Source: Mergibacter septicus
GTDB lineage: Bacteria > Pseudomonadota > Gammaproteobacteria > Enterobacterales > Pasteurellaceae
NCBI RefSeq assembly: GCF_003265225.1
Contig: NZ_CP022013.1
Coordinates: 653,001 to 717,000 of the forward strand
Direction: 5' to 3'
DNA length: 64,000 nt
Shown here: one piece after another, positions 24,353-30,699 of the stretch
Position numbering within the stretch: position 1 is the first letter of the stretch
Layout: each line of letters starts with the position of its first letter
Position numbers and translations under genes: made by a program
The notes under the pieces: model-generated
Databases searched by the model: none
Told to the model about the DNA's origin: nothing
What the model saw: only the letters and a program-made list of their open reading frames with translations

Positions 24353-24833
24353 TCAAGTTTATTTAGCCTTGTATAAGGGCAATCGCAGTGGTAAGGGCTT
24401 TGGAGCGCTAAAGGCTCGATTAGGCGATTGGCTGACACGCAAGCTCACCAAGGGCAAATACTCGCATTGTGAGATAGCAATCGAGACCTTTGATAAATGG
24501 GGGCAATACGATTGGCGCAAGCGTTACCAATGCTACTCTAGCTCTACCAGAGATGGTGGTGTGCGCAGCAAGGAGATTGATTTAGATAGTGGCAAATGGG
24601 ATTTAATCCCGCTCAATGGCATCACCGAGCATCAAATTAAACGCTATTTTGAGCAAACCCAAGGCAAACGCTATGACTGGCTTGGGGCGTTAGGTGTGGT
24701 GTTCTTTATCCCACAATCCCGCGACAAATTTTTTTGCAGCGAGTGGTGTGCGAATGCAATGAATGGCGGTGATGAGGGCTGGCGATTTAGCCCAAATCAT
24801 TTAGCCGCAATTTTCAAACAAGGAGCAAAATAA
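24345..24833 (+). CDS. Papain-like (permuted NlpC/P60) protein
   Basis: A 162-residue protein. KYSHCEIAIE (around residue 40) and FFCSEWCANAM (around 128) give the His and Cys expected for a circularly permuted NlpC/P60 enzyme of the YiiX/YebB type. ATG 24345 follows GGCAGGAGG, a near-ideal ribosome binding site, and overlaps the previous gene by 8 bases. Substrate is unknown; cell-wall peptide or thioester cleavage is possible. Confidence 0.7.
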   Translation: MANQVYLALYKGNRSGKGFGALKARLGDWLTRKLTKGKYSHCEIAIETFDKWGQYDWRKRYQCYSSSTRDGGVRSKEIDLDSGKWDLIPLNGITEHQIKRYFEQTQGKRYDWLGALGVVFFIPQSRDKFFCSEWCANAMNGGDEGWRFSPNHLAAIFKQGAK

Positions 24834-24834
24834 A

Positions 24835-25215
24835 ATGAATAAACTAACAAAAGACTATTTAGACAGCTTAGTCGTAAATACTCAGTATGTACATCAAGAT
24901 TTACTGACTATTTGCACCATTACCCTTAAAAATGGTTTTAAACTGGTTGGTACCAGTGCGTGTGCAGATAAGCAAAACTATGACGCCAAGATTGGTGAGC
25001 AAATTGCTTATCAAAATGCCTTTGCAAAACTCTGGGAGCTTGAGGGGTATTTACTCAAACAACGCTTGCACGAGCAATCGCAAGGCTTTGTCACATTACG
25101 CAACGGCAATCAGGCTCAAATTGTTTACACAAGCCCTTTTGGCAAATTGCTTGTGGTTGAGCAAACGGGTGATGAGTTGCCCACAGTACATTGGCATAAT
25201 TCCGATGGCAGTTAA
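24835..25215 (+). CDS. N4 Gp49/Sf6 gene 66 family protein
   Basis: A 126-residue protein. The first 85 residues match the Gp49/Sf6 66 family: LLTICTITLKNGFKLVGTSA, then NYDAKIGEQIAYQNAFAKLW and LEGYLLKQRL. Function of the family is unknown. It ends with a terminator and so closes the late operon. Confidence 0.75.
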   Translation: MNKLTKDYLDSLVVNTQYVHQDLLTICTITLKNGFKLVGTSACADKQNYDAKIGEQIAYQNAFAKLWELEGYLLKQRLHEQSQGFVTLRNGNQAQIVYTSPFGKLLVVEQTGDELPTVHWHNSDGS

Positions 25216-25237
25216 CGTCCGAAAGGGCGTTTTTTTG
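25214..25237 (+). terminator. Terminator of the late tail operon
   Basis: AACGTCC pairs with GGGCGTT around a GAAA loop, followed by seven or more T. It overlaps the stop codon of the Gp49-type gene. Confidence 0.85.
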
Positions 25238-25256
25238 TTTTTTCAGAATATAACTG

Positions 25257-25298
25257 TTGACAAAAATTAATCTGCAGGTTAAATTAAACCTCAAGGTT
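25257..25298 (+). promoter_or_regulatory. Promoter and two operators of the xre-immA unit
   Basis: -35 TTGACA (25257-25262) and -10 TAAATT (25280-25285), 17 bp apart. Two sites of the form AAYCT-NN-AGGTT lie at 25269-25280 and 25287-25298, centres 18 bp apart. One sits between the boxes and one over the start site, as expected for autorepression. Confidence 0.65.
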
Positions 25299-25331
25299 AA
25301 CTTATTGTTAGCGTACTACTAGGAGAAAAAT

Positions 25332-25688
25332 ATGAAAAAGACTAATTTTGGAGAATTTATCAGGGGGTATCGGCGCGCCAATAAGATCCTATTAAAACAA
25401 ATGGCTGACGCTTTAGGCTTTAGTTCTGCATTTTTATCATCTATTGAAAATGGAAATAAGCCAATTCCGCAAGGTATTGAGCAAAAGCTTGTAAATAGCT
25501 TCAGTTTTTCAGAACAGGATAAAGAGCGCTTATTTGAGTCAGTTGATACAACAAGAACACAAAGCACGATTACAATCCCTCAAAACTCATTAGATCAAAT
25601 GATTGTAGGAGCATTTTGTCGGAATTTTAATGAGCTTGATGATACTAAAAAACAAGAATTATTAAATTTATTAAAAGGGGTCAAATAG
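25332..25688 (+). CDS. XRE-family repressor
   Basis: A 118-residue protein. The HTH lies at about residues 20-45 (LKQMADALGFSSAFLSSIENGNKPIP), and the C-terminus is short and helical, suitable for dimer contact. GGAGAAAAAT precedes the ATG. Its promoter carries two palindromic sites likely bound by it. The next gene, an ImmA-type peptidase, overlaps its stop codon, so the pair resembles ImmR-ImmA, where the peptidase cleaves the repressor. Confidence 0.85.
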   Translation: MKKTNFGEFIRGYRRANKILLKQMADALGFSSAFLSSIENGNKPIPQGIEQKLVNSFSFSEQDKERLFESVDTTRTQSTITIPQNSLDQMIVGAFCRNFNELDDTKKQELLNLLKGVK

Positions 25689-26221
25689 TGAGTTCAATTT
25701 TTTATAACGAAGGGTTTTCAGTTAGCCCTATGTCAAAAAAACAAATAGACTCAATTACTCAAGCTATTCGTGAAATAGCTGATAAGTATGGATGGATAGA
25801 TTCTAACGGAGCCGTTGATGTTATATCTCTTTTAGAATTTGGTTACGAAAAATTTCGCGTTATACCGGATCATGAAATGACGGGAACGTTAGGACTAACA
25901 TTACCAACCGGAGAAATTCTTTTAAGGGAAAGTGTCTATAATGGAGCTTGTGATGGTAATGGGCGAGATCGCTTTACAGTTGCTCATGAATTAGCGCACG
26001 GTGTTATACATAAGGAACAGATAGGATTTGCTCGACCAGTGGATAGCAATACTAAAATTTATTGCAATGCTGAATGGCAGGCAAATGAATTTGCAGGGCG
26101 GCTTCTATTACCTGACAGTAGCATCGAGCGTTTTCACTATATGACGGTTTCTGAAATTGCTGATTTGTTTGGGGTAAGCTACGAATGCGCTCAAACAAGA
26201 ATTGCCAAATACGGAAAATAA
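25688..26221 (+). CDS. ImmA/IrrE-family metallopeptidase
   Basis: A 177-residue zinc peptidase with HELAH at about residues 101-105 (FTVAHELAHGVIH) and a downstream EWQANEFAGRLLLP glutamate region typical of COG2856. It starts with GTG overlapping the repressor stop (TAGTG). In related systems (ICEBs1 ImmA) such enzymes inactivate the adjacent repressor when the cell is stressed. The unit sits at the right end of the phage, not at the usual Mu repressor site. Confidence 0.85.
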   Translation: MSSIFYNEGFSVSPMSKKQIDSITQAIREIADKYGWIDSNGAVDVISLLEFGYEKFRVIPDHEMTGTLGLTLPTGEILLRESVYNGACDGNGRDRFTVAHELAHGVIHKEQIGFARPVDSNTKIYCNAEWQANEFAGRLLLPDSSIERFHYMTVSEIADLFGVSYECAQTRIAKYGK

Positions 26222-26294
26222 AAACCCAATCACAAAGACTGGGTTCATAAGATTTAGTAAAGTATTGCAGTACTTTATTAAACAGTAAGCAAAA

Positions 26295-26324
26295 AAATCA
26301 GTTCCACAGGGCGTTACTGATTTT
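26295..26324. terminator. Hairpin after the immA gene
   Basis: AAAATCAGT (26295-26303) pairs with ACTGATTTT (26316-26324). A-run and T-run on both sides allow termination in either direction. A second, weaker hairpin (AACCCA/TGGGTT) lies just after the stop codon near 26225-26246. Confidence 0.6.
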
Positions 26325-26327
26325 CTT

Positions 26328-26339
26328 AACCTGAAGGTG
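26328..26339. promoter_or_regulatory. Third operator-like site
   Basis: AACCT-GA-AGGTG matches the AACCT-NN-AGGTT sites of the xre promoter in 11 of 12 positions if the spacer is ignored. It lies between immA and the next small gene. Confidence 0.5.
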
Positions 26340-26426
26340 ATGCGAATTTTACTCTTTTAGTAGATTTTCGCAAGGATTAAGTTTGTAAAATGAGATATTT
26401 CTCACAAATTACAATAATAAATACGC

Positions 26427-26446
26427 CCTCCTAACAATTAAGGAGG
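26427..26446 (+). promoter_or_regulatory. Hairpin hiding a ribosome binding site
   Basis: CCTCCT (26427-26432) is the exact complement of AGGAGG (26441-26446), the ribosome binding site of the ORF at 26453; loop of eight bases. Confidence 0.55.
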
Positions 26447-26452
26447 CTTCAA

Positions 26453-26596
26453 ATGATATTTGAAACTAACCCTAATGGTGAGCAAGTGGCAGTAATTTTT
26501 ACTCCATACATCACCAAGAAAGGTAAGCGAATTTATCATCCTCACGGCGGTGTTTTCCGCATTGAGATTCCCGCAGATAAATATCGCAACCATTAA
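26453..26596 (+). CDS. Small protein, 47 residues, unknown
   Basis: Starts MIFETNPNGEQVAVIFTPYI and ends in EIPADKYRNH; soluble, beta-like, Pro/Gly/His in the middle (YHPHGGVF). AAGGAGG seven bases before the ATG is the strongest ribosome binding site in this part, but lies in a hairpin. A terminator follows the stop. I do not recognise the family. Confidence 0.6.
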   Translation: MIFETNPNGEQVAVIFTPYITKKGKRIYHPHGGVFRIEIPADKYRNH

Positions 26597-26600
26597 TTTA

Positions 26601-26625
26601 AAGGCTGTCTTATGACAGCCTTTTC
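26601..26625 (+). terminator. Terminator after the 47-residue ORF
   Basis: AAGGCTGTC pairs with GACAGCCTT around TTAT; T-run follows and leads into the dyad of P5. Confidence 0.8.
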
Positions 26626-26669
26626 TTTAAACCTATTTAATACCTCAACCCTCCATTATTTCTTAAAAT
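26626..26669 (+). promoter_or_regulatory. Candidate late promoter P5 (methylase, Pmom position)
   Basis: TTTAAA-CCTA-TTTAAT at 26626-26641 and -10-like TAAAAT at 26664-26669, again 38 bp from the dyad start. The second half-site differs in one base. It stands directly before the DNA-modification gene, as Pmom does in Mu. Confidence 0.55.
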
Positions 26670-26701
26670 TTCTTTAGGTAATATTAAAGAGGTTTAAAGA
26701 A

Positions 26702-27371
26702 ATGTCCTTATCACTCCCCATCACCAAAATTGTGATTCGTTTACGCGGAGCGACTAGCGCATATTGATGACATTAACAAGTTACGCTCCTAGCTTTACTC
26801 CGCAGTTGGTAACGCTACGCCAAAAAACAAACGAATGGCGAAGGATTACAAAGCAGAATACGTCAGAATCATTCAAGCGTTTGATGGTTACAAAGACTTG
26901 AACTGCTTGGCGAGCTGGTTGTTATTCAGCGGACAACAAGTTGCAACGCTTGAGGACTTGTTCCAGCATGATTTTTGGCATTGTATTCGCCAAACGGATC
27001 ATCCGAAAGCGGATGGCTATTTAGACGGTGTTGAGATTATGCGCGAATCGTTTCACACACTCTTGCCTAAGTTTGCAGATGACCCTAAAGCCTTATTTGT
27101 GCTAGACCCGCCTTACCTTTGCACAAGGCAAAATAGCTACAAAATGGCAAATTATTTTGACTTGATTGATTTTTTACAGCTTATTGACCTAACGCGACCG
27201 CCTTATGTGTTTTTTAGCTCGACTAAGTCAGAGTTTGTGCGATTTATTGAGTATATGGTACAGGCTAAAAAGGATAACTGGCAGGTATTTGACAGCACCG
27301 AACGGGTAACGATTAAAGCGGCGTTAAATTATCAGGTGCAATATGAAGATAATCTCGTTTATAAATTCTAA
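26702..27371 (+). pseudogene. Broken phage DNA adenine methylase
   Basis: An ATG at 26702 gives MSLSLPITKIVIRLRG and soon stops. From about 26739 another frame reads ERLAHIDDINKLRS, meets a TAG near 26790, and continues as YSAVGNATPKNKRMAKDYK into the open frame 26835-27371. That part carries the catalytic DPPY (VLDPPYLCTRQ) and ends in YEDNLVYKF. The SAM-binding motif expected near the N-terminus is missing. So a deletion or frameshift plus a nonsense codon have inactivated it. An ATG at 26835 could still give a 178-residue fragment, unlikely to be active. Confidence 0.75.
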
Positions 27372-27372
27372 A

Positions 27373-27403
27373 ACAAAGGGGCTAATACCCCTATTTTTGT
27401 TTT
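27373..27403. terminator. Convergent terminator
   Basis: GGGG-CTAATA-CCCC with ACAAA before and TATTTTTGT after. It serves both the methylase remnant and the minus-strand gene, whose stop codon lies in it. Confidence 0.7.
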
Positions 27404-27567
27404 CCTGCGTTATAGGCTGCCTTCATCATTGCTTTCATACACCATACGGGCATATCGTAAAAATCAAGGTGATCACTCATTCTGGTTTCCAGCGTATCAA
27501 TACGCCCCACATCTTTAGCAATGGTTTCTAATACGTTGTTAATAGCTTTTTCAGTTGGTTTTTTCAT
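27391..27567 (-). CDS. Small protein, 58 residues, unknown
   Basis: Minus-strand ORF starting MKKPTEKAINNVLETIAKDV and ending AAYNAGKQK, with AGGAG seven bases before the ATG. Helical, with MPVWCMKAMMKAAY near the C-terminus. It is the last gene before the right end and reads toward the phage interior. It may be a lysogen-expressed gene. No family recognised. Confidence 0.6.
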   Translation of the reverse strand: MKKPTEKAINNVLETIAKDVGRIDTLETRMSDHLDFYDMPVWCMKAMMKAAYNAGKQK

Positions 27568-27699
27568 TGTTTATTCTCCTGTTTTTGTGTTGCCGACATC
27601 ATTGCTCTGTGTGGGGGAAGAGTAAAGGGGAAATCAGTGGTAATGAGTCTGAGTGGTTAGGAATAAAACTGGGGAGGTATGGAGGTCTATTTCAGAAAG

Positions 27700-27727
27700 T
27701 TTAAAGGCGGTTTAAATGGCGTTTAAA
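27700..27727 (+). repeat. Phased TTTAAA array near the right end
   Basis: TTTAAA at 27700, 27711 and 27722, exactly 11 bp apart, about 85-110 bp inside the prophage end. Confidence 0.75.
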
Positions 27728-27740
27728 TATTATAAAAAAT

Positions 27741-27779
27741 CCACATAACGTGGGAAAATTTTTTTCTCAAGTTATGTGG
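27741..27779. repeat. 9-bp inverted repeat near the prophage end
   Basis: CCACATAAC (27741-27749) and GTTATGTGG (27771-27779) are perfect inverted copies with 21 bp between them. The right arm lies inside the inner terminal repeat, so it may belong to the transposase binding region. Confidence 0.6.
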
Positions 27780-27810
27780 ACGCGTTTCTCATTTTGCGCG
27801 GACGGCTTCA
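27763..27810. other. Prophage right terminus with two 22-bp repeats
   Basis: TTTCTCA occurs at 27763 and 27785, exactly 22 bp apart; both copies continue as NNTTNNGNGGACG. The outer copy runs to CGGCTTCA at 27810. Mu has MuA-binding end repeats of 22 bp and ends in the same CTTCA. The following ACGTT would be the 5-bp target copy. Confidence 0.7.
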
Positions 27811-27836
27811 ACGTTAGAAAAGCTCTATGCTACTTA

Positions 27837-27869
27837 AAAGCCCGATTTTTATATCGGGCTTTTATTTTT
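27837..27869. terminator. Host terminator beside the prophage end
   Basis: AAAAGCCCGAT and ATCGGGCTTTT form an 11-bp stem with a TTTTAT loop and T-rich flank. It lies 27 bp past the prophage end and probably belongs to the host gene on the other side of the prophage, or to its remnant. Confidence 0.8.
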
Positions 27870-27945
27870 GGTAAAATAAAATAAACAAAAATAATGTTTA
27901 AAATTGTTTTTTTAATAAAAAAGTTATTTATATTTTACATTTTTA

Positions 27946-27973
27946 TTGCAACTTTAAGTTTGAGTGATAGAAT
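27946..27973 (+). promoter_or_regulatory. Possible nadV promoter
   Basis: TTGCAA and TAGAAT with 16 bp between them, 59 bases before the nadV start, in AT-rich DNA. Confidence 0.35.
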
Positions 27974-28031
27974 TAGATCAACAAAACAGCGTATTTAACG
28001 CTTTATTAACAGAATAATTATAGGATAGTTT

Positions 28032-29603
28032 ATGTCTATAATCGGTTTTAATACTGTTTCTCCTTTGGGGTATAATTTAATTTTAGATGCTGATGCGTAT
28101 AAAAATGATCATGGTAGAATGTTACCAGCCAATACGCATTATATTTTTTCTACGATTTCTGCACGTAAAGCGAGTGGTTATAATTCACATATTGTTGCTT
28201 TTGGCATTCGCTATTTAATTCAAACCTATATTTCTCAACCCATTACTCAAGCTCATATTGATCAAGCGGAGTATTATATTACATTACATGGATACCAATT
28301 TGATCGCCGACGTTGGCAGTATATAGTTGATCAACATCAAGGTATTTTACCGTTACAAATTACGGCTATTGCAGAAGGAAATGTTGTACCAGTAGGTGTC
28401 CCTTTGGTAAATATAGTTAATACTGATCCAAATTGTGCTTGGCTTGTGAGTTATATTGAAACTCTTTGTTTACGTGTGATTTGGTATATGACAACTGTTG
28501 CTAGCGATAGTTTTGCTTTAAAAGTGTTATTGGAAAGTAAATTACGTCAACATAATGGTATAACTGGCAATTTTTCCGATTTATCAGCATATCATTTACA
28601 TAATTTTGGTGCGAGAAGCTGTGCAGGGCACGAAAGTGAAATAATGAGTGGTATGGCTCATGCTCTTTGCTTTAAAGGAAGTGATAGTATGACCGCTAAT
28701 TTGAGTATCGATCATTATTATTATCCTCAACATAGTGGTATTGCTTTTGTGAGTTCCGTTATTGCAAGCGAGCATTCAGTCAGTAGTGCTAATTCAAATA
28801 CTGATACTCAAGATGATTTTGGCATTGCGGTTAAAATGTTAGATTTATTAGATCAGGAAATAATGAGAAAAAAACGAGCAGGAGATGAAAGTCAAACGAT
28901 TATTTCGGTAGTGATTGATACCTATGACCCCTATCGTTTTGTTAAACAGTACATCGGAGAGCGTCTCAAATCACGAGTAGAACAATTAAAAGAGAATAAT
29001 GCTAGATTAGTATTGCGTGTCGATTCAGGCAATCCAATTGAAGAACCAATTAAAATTATTCAACTATTGATGGCACAATTTGGCTATCACACTAATGCAC
29101 AAGGGTATAAAGAATTACCACCTTATCTAGGTGTATTACAAGGTGATGGAGTAGAGGTTGAAAGTATTCAAGGTATCTTAGAACGCTTAGAAGCAGAAAA
29201 ATTATCTTTGAATAATCTTGTATTTGGTATGGGAGGAAAATTAACTCACCCAACAAAAGGAAGAGATACTTATAGTTTTGCGATGAAGTCAACAGCATTA
29301 GGCACTATCACCGAAAAAGGAGAAGTAATCTGGCAAGATTTATTCAAAAATCCTATTACAGATAGTGGGAAACGTTCTTTAAAAGGGCGTTTTACTACGA
29401 TGAAAAATCATCAAACAGGTGAAATACAGGCAATTTCTTTTAATCAAAAAGAAACGGCATTAAAACAAGGTTTTGAGGATTTAATGATCGAAGTATTTAA
29501 TGGGAAAAAACAACTTGCAGGAAAACCTGTTATTTTTACCCAAGATTTTGAAGATGTGCGATTACAGATACAAGAAAATCTGATTAAATTATTGTCGCAA
29601 TAA
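28032..29603 (+). CDS. nadV: Nicotinamide phosphoribosyltransferase
   Basis: A 523-residue enzyme that makes NMN from nicotinamide and PRPP. In Pasteurellaceae it frees the cell from the need for NAD or nicotinamide riboside (V factor). Family motifs: ILDADAYKNDH at the start, FKGSDSM (about residue 217), ASEHSVSSA with the catalytic-type His (about 248), VVIDTYDPY (297-305), LRVDSGNP (about 328), LQGDGVEVES (about 372) and FGMGGKL (about 402). GGATAGTTT precedes the ATG. It starts about 220 bp right of the prophage end and ends in a strong terminator. Whether it was acquired cannot be told from this window. Confidence 0.9.
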   Translation: MSIIGFNTVSPLGYNLILDADAYKNDHGRMLPANTHYIFSTISARKASGYNSHIVAFGIRYLIQTYISQPITQAHIDQAEYYITLHGYQFDRRRWQYIVDQHQGILPLQITAIAEGNVVPVGVPLVNIVNTDPNCAWLVSYIETLCLRVIWYMTTVASDSFALKVLLESKLRQHNGITGNFSDLSAYHLHNFGARSCAGHESEIMSGMAHALCFKGSDSMTANLSIDHYYYPQHSGIAFVSSVIASEHSVSSANSNTDTQDDFGIAVKMLDLLDQEIMRKKRAGDESQTIISVVIDTYDPYRFVKQYIGERLKSRVEQLKENNARLVLRVDSGNPIEEPIKIIQLLMAQFGYHTNAQGYKELPPYLGVLQGDGVEVESIQGILERLEAEKLSLNNLVFGMGGKLTHPTKGRDTYSFAMKSTALGTITEKGEVIWQDLFKNPITDSGKRSLKGRFTTMKNHQTGEIQAISFNQKETALKQGFEDLMIEVFNGKKQLAGKPVIFTQDFEDVRLQIQENLIKLLSQ

Positions 29604-29654
29604 TACAGAAATAATATTGAATAACAGTAAATTCTAGTTATTTAGAAAGATTGG

Positions 29655-29699
29655 CACCCTACCAGTTTATATTTTGTATTACTGATAGGGTGTTTTTTT
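29655..29699. terminator. Terminator between nadV and uspE
   Basis: CACCCTA-C-CAGT pairs with ACTG-A-TAGGGTG, followed by seven T. The uspE stop codon lies in the T-run on the other strand. Confidence 0.85.
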
Positions 29700-30630
29700 A
29701 TTCTGTTGGCATATTGGGATTAGGTTTAATCGCTAGGAGATTACAATTTAGCTGGCTAATAACATGTTCTGCTGTGTTACCTAATAGAACAGCAGATAAT
29801 CCAGTGCGACCAATGGTTCCAAGTACAACTAATTCCGCTCCAATTTTTTCAGCAACTTTAGGAATTACTTCTTCAGGTAGCCCTTCGTAAACATGAGTAT
29901 GATCTTCATCAATACAGAAGTGTTGACGTAACGCTTTCATATTAATTAGATGTTGACCTCGAATGCTGTTTCCATAATCAGGAACACTAAATTCGGGTAA
30001 GTCTAATGCAATACTAATGGGTGTTGTAGGATAGGCGGTGACTAAGTGGATATTTCCGCGATCTAAACTTTCCGCTAAACTCATACTTAACCCAACTAAT
30101 TGCTTATTGAAAGCATCATGATAGCTTTCATCATCAGCAACATTTACTGCGACTAAGATCCGTCGTTGATGTTGCCAGTCTCCGTCTTTGACCATAAAAA
30201 TAGGGCAAGGTAATTTGCGTAATAATTGCCAATCGGTTGGGGTAAAAATTAAAGAACTAAAATCTTCTTTTTGATGGGTAAATTTGACAACAAGATCGTA
30301 ATGGTGTTGTTCAATAATATCTTCTATTGCTTGAACTTCATTACTACACCAAACCACTTTTATTTTAAAATGAACATTATCTATATGATGTTGTTCTAAT
30401 ATTTCATTCACCCAAAGTTCTTTTTGGCGAATAATATTATGTTGCATTTCTTCACGCTCTTGATTTCCCGTAACACTAATTGCATAGGATAAATCATAAA
30501 CAGAAAGAAAAGCTGTAAGTGTAACAGGTTGAGAACTTTGTTGTTGCTTAATTAAAGCAATAGCTCTTTCTAGAGCGGCTTGCTTTTTGTATTCAGGATC
30601 GATAACAACTAAAATATTATTGAAGTGCAT
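29698..30630 (-). CDS. uspE: Universal stress protein E
   Basis: A 310-residue tandem Usp protein. Domain 1 begins MHFNNILVVIDPE and domain 2 near residue 155 (RRILVAVNVADDE), with the nucleotide-loop pattern GTIGRTGLSAVLLGNTAEHV near the end. In E. coli UspE responds to stress and affects motility and adhesion, and its gene likewise lies next to fnr. Transcribed away from fnr in the same direction. Confidence 0.9.
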   Translation of the reverse strand: MHFNNILVVIDPEYKKQAALERAIALIKQQQSSQPVTLTAFLSVYDLSYAISVTGNQEREEMQHNIIRQKELWVNEILEQHHIDNVHFKIKVVWCSNEVQAIEDIIEQHHYDLVVKFTHQKEDFSSLIFTPTDWQLLRKLPCPIFMVKDGDWQHQRRILVAVNVADDESYHDAFNKQLVGLSMSLAESLDRGNIHLVTAYPTTPISIALDLPEFSVPDYGNSIRGQHLINMKALRQHFCIDEDHTHVYEGLPEEVIPKVAEKIGAELVVLGTIGRTGLSAVLLGNTAEHVISQLNCNLLAIKPNPNMPTE

Positions 30631-30699
30631 AAAACCCCCTTATTGATAGTATTATTATAAGGAGGTCAATGTCGAAAGCAAGAAAAAGGATAATAAGTG

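Larger units (their letters stand above)
1..27810 (+). mobile_element. Mu-like transposable prophage, right part
   Basis: Continuous block of phage genes from a Mor/C-type activator to a Mu-like right terminus. Head and packaging genes follow the Mu order (gp25 to gp37-like); tail genes follow P2 (FI, FII, E/E', T, U, X, D, V, W, J, I, H). No integrase is visible, as expected for a transposing phage; the transposase genes MuA and MuB would lie left of base 1. The right end is placed at 27810 because the sequence ends in CGGCTTCA, close to the Mu right end CCGCTTCA, and carries two repeats 22 bp apart. The left end is outside the window, so length and target duplication cannot be checked. Confidence 0.93.

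Noticed and set aside
26835-27371. Intact 178-residue methylase
   Set aside because: Upstream frames continue the same protein and are broken; the SAM-binding part is missing, so it is a pseudogene.
1-27810. Insertion sequence or integrase within the prophage
   Set aside because: No transposase- or integrase-like ORF is in view; the phage moves by Mu-type transposase genes outside the window.
29651-29890. 79-residue plus-strand ORF
   Set aside because: It is the antisense of the uspE end and begins in the terminator.
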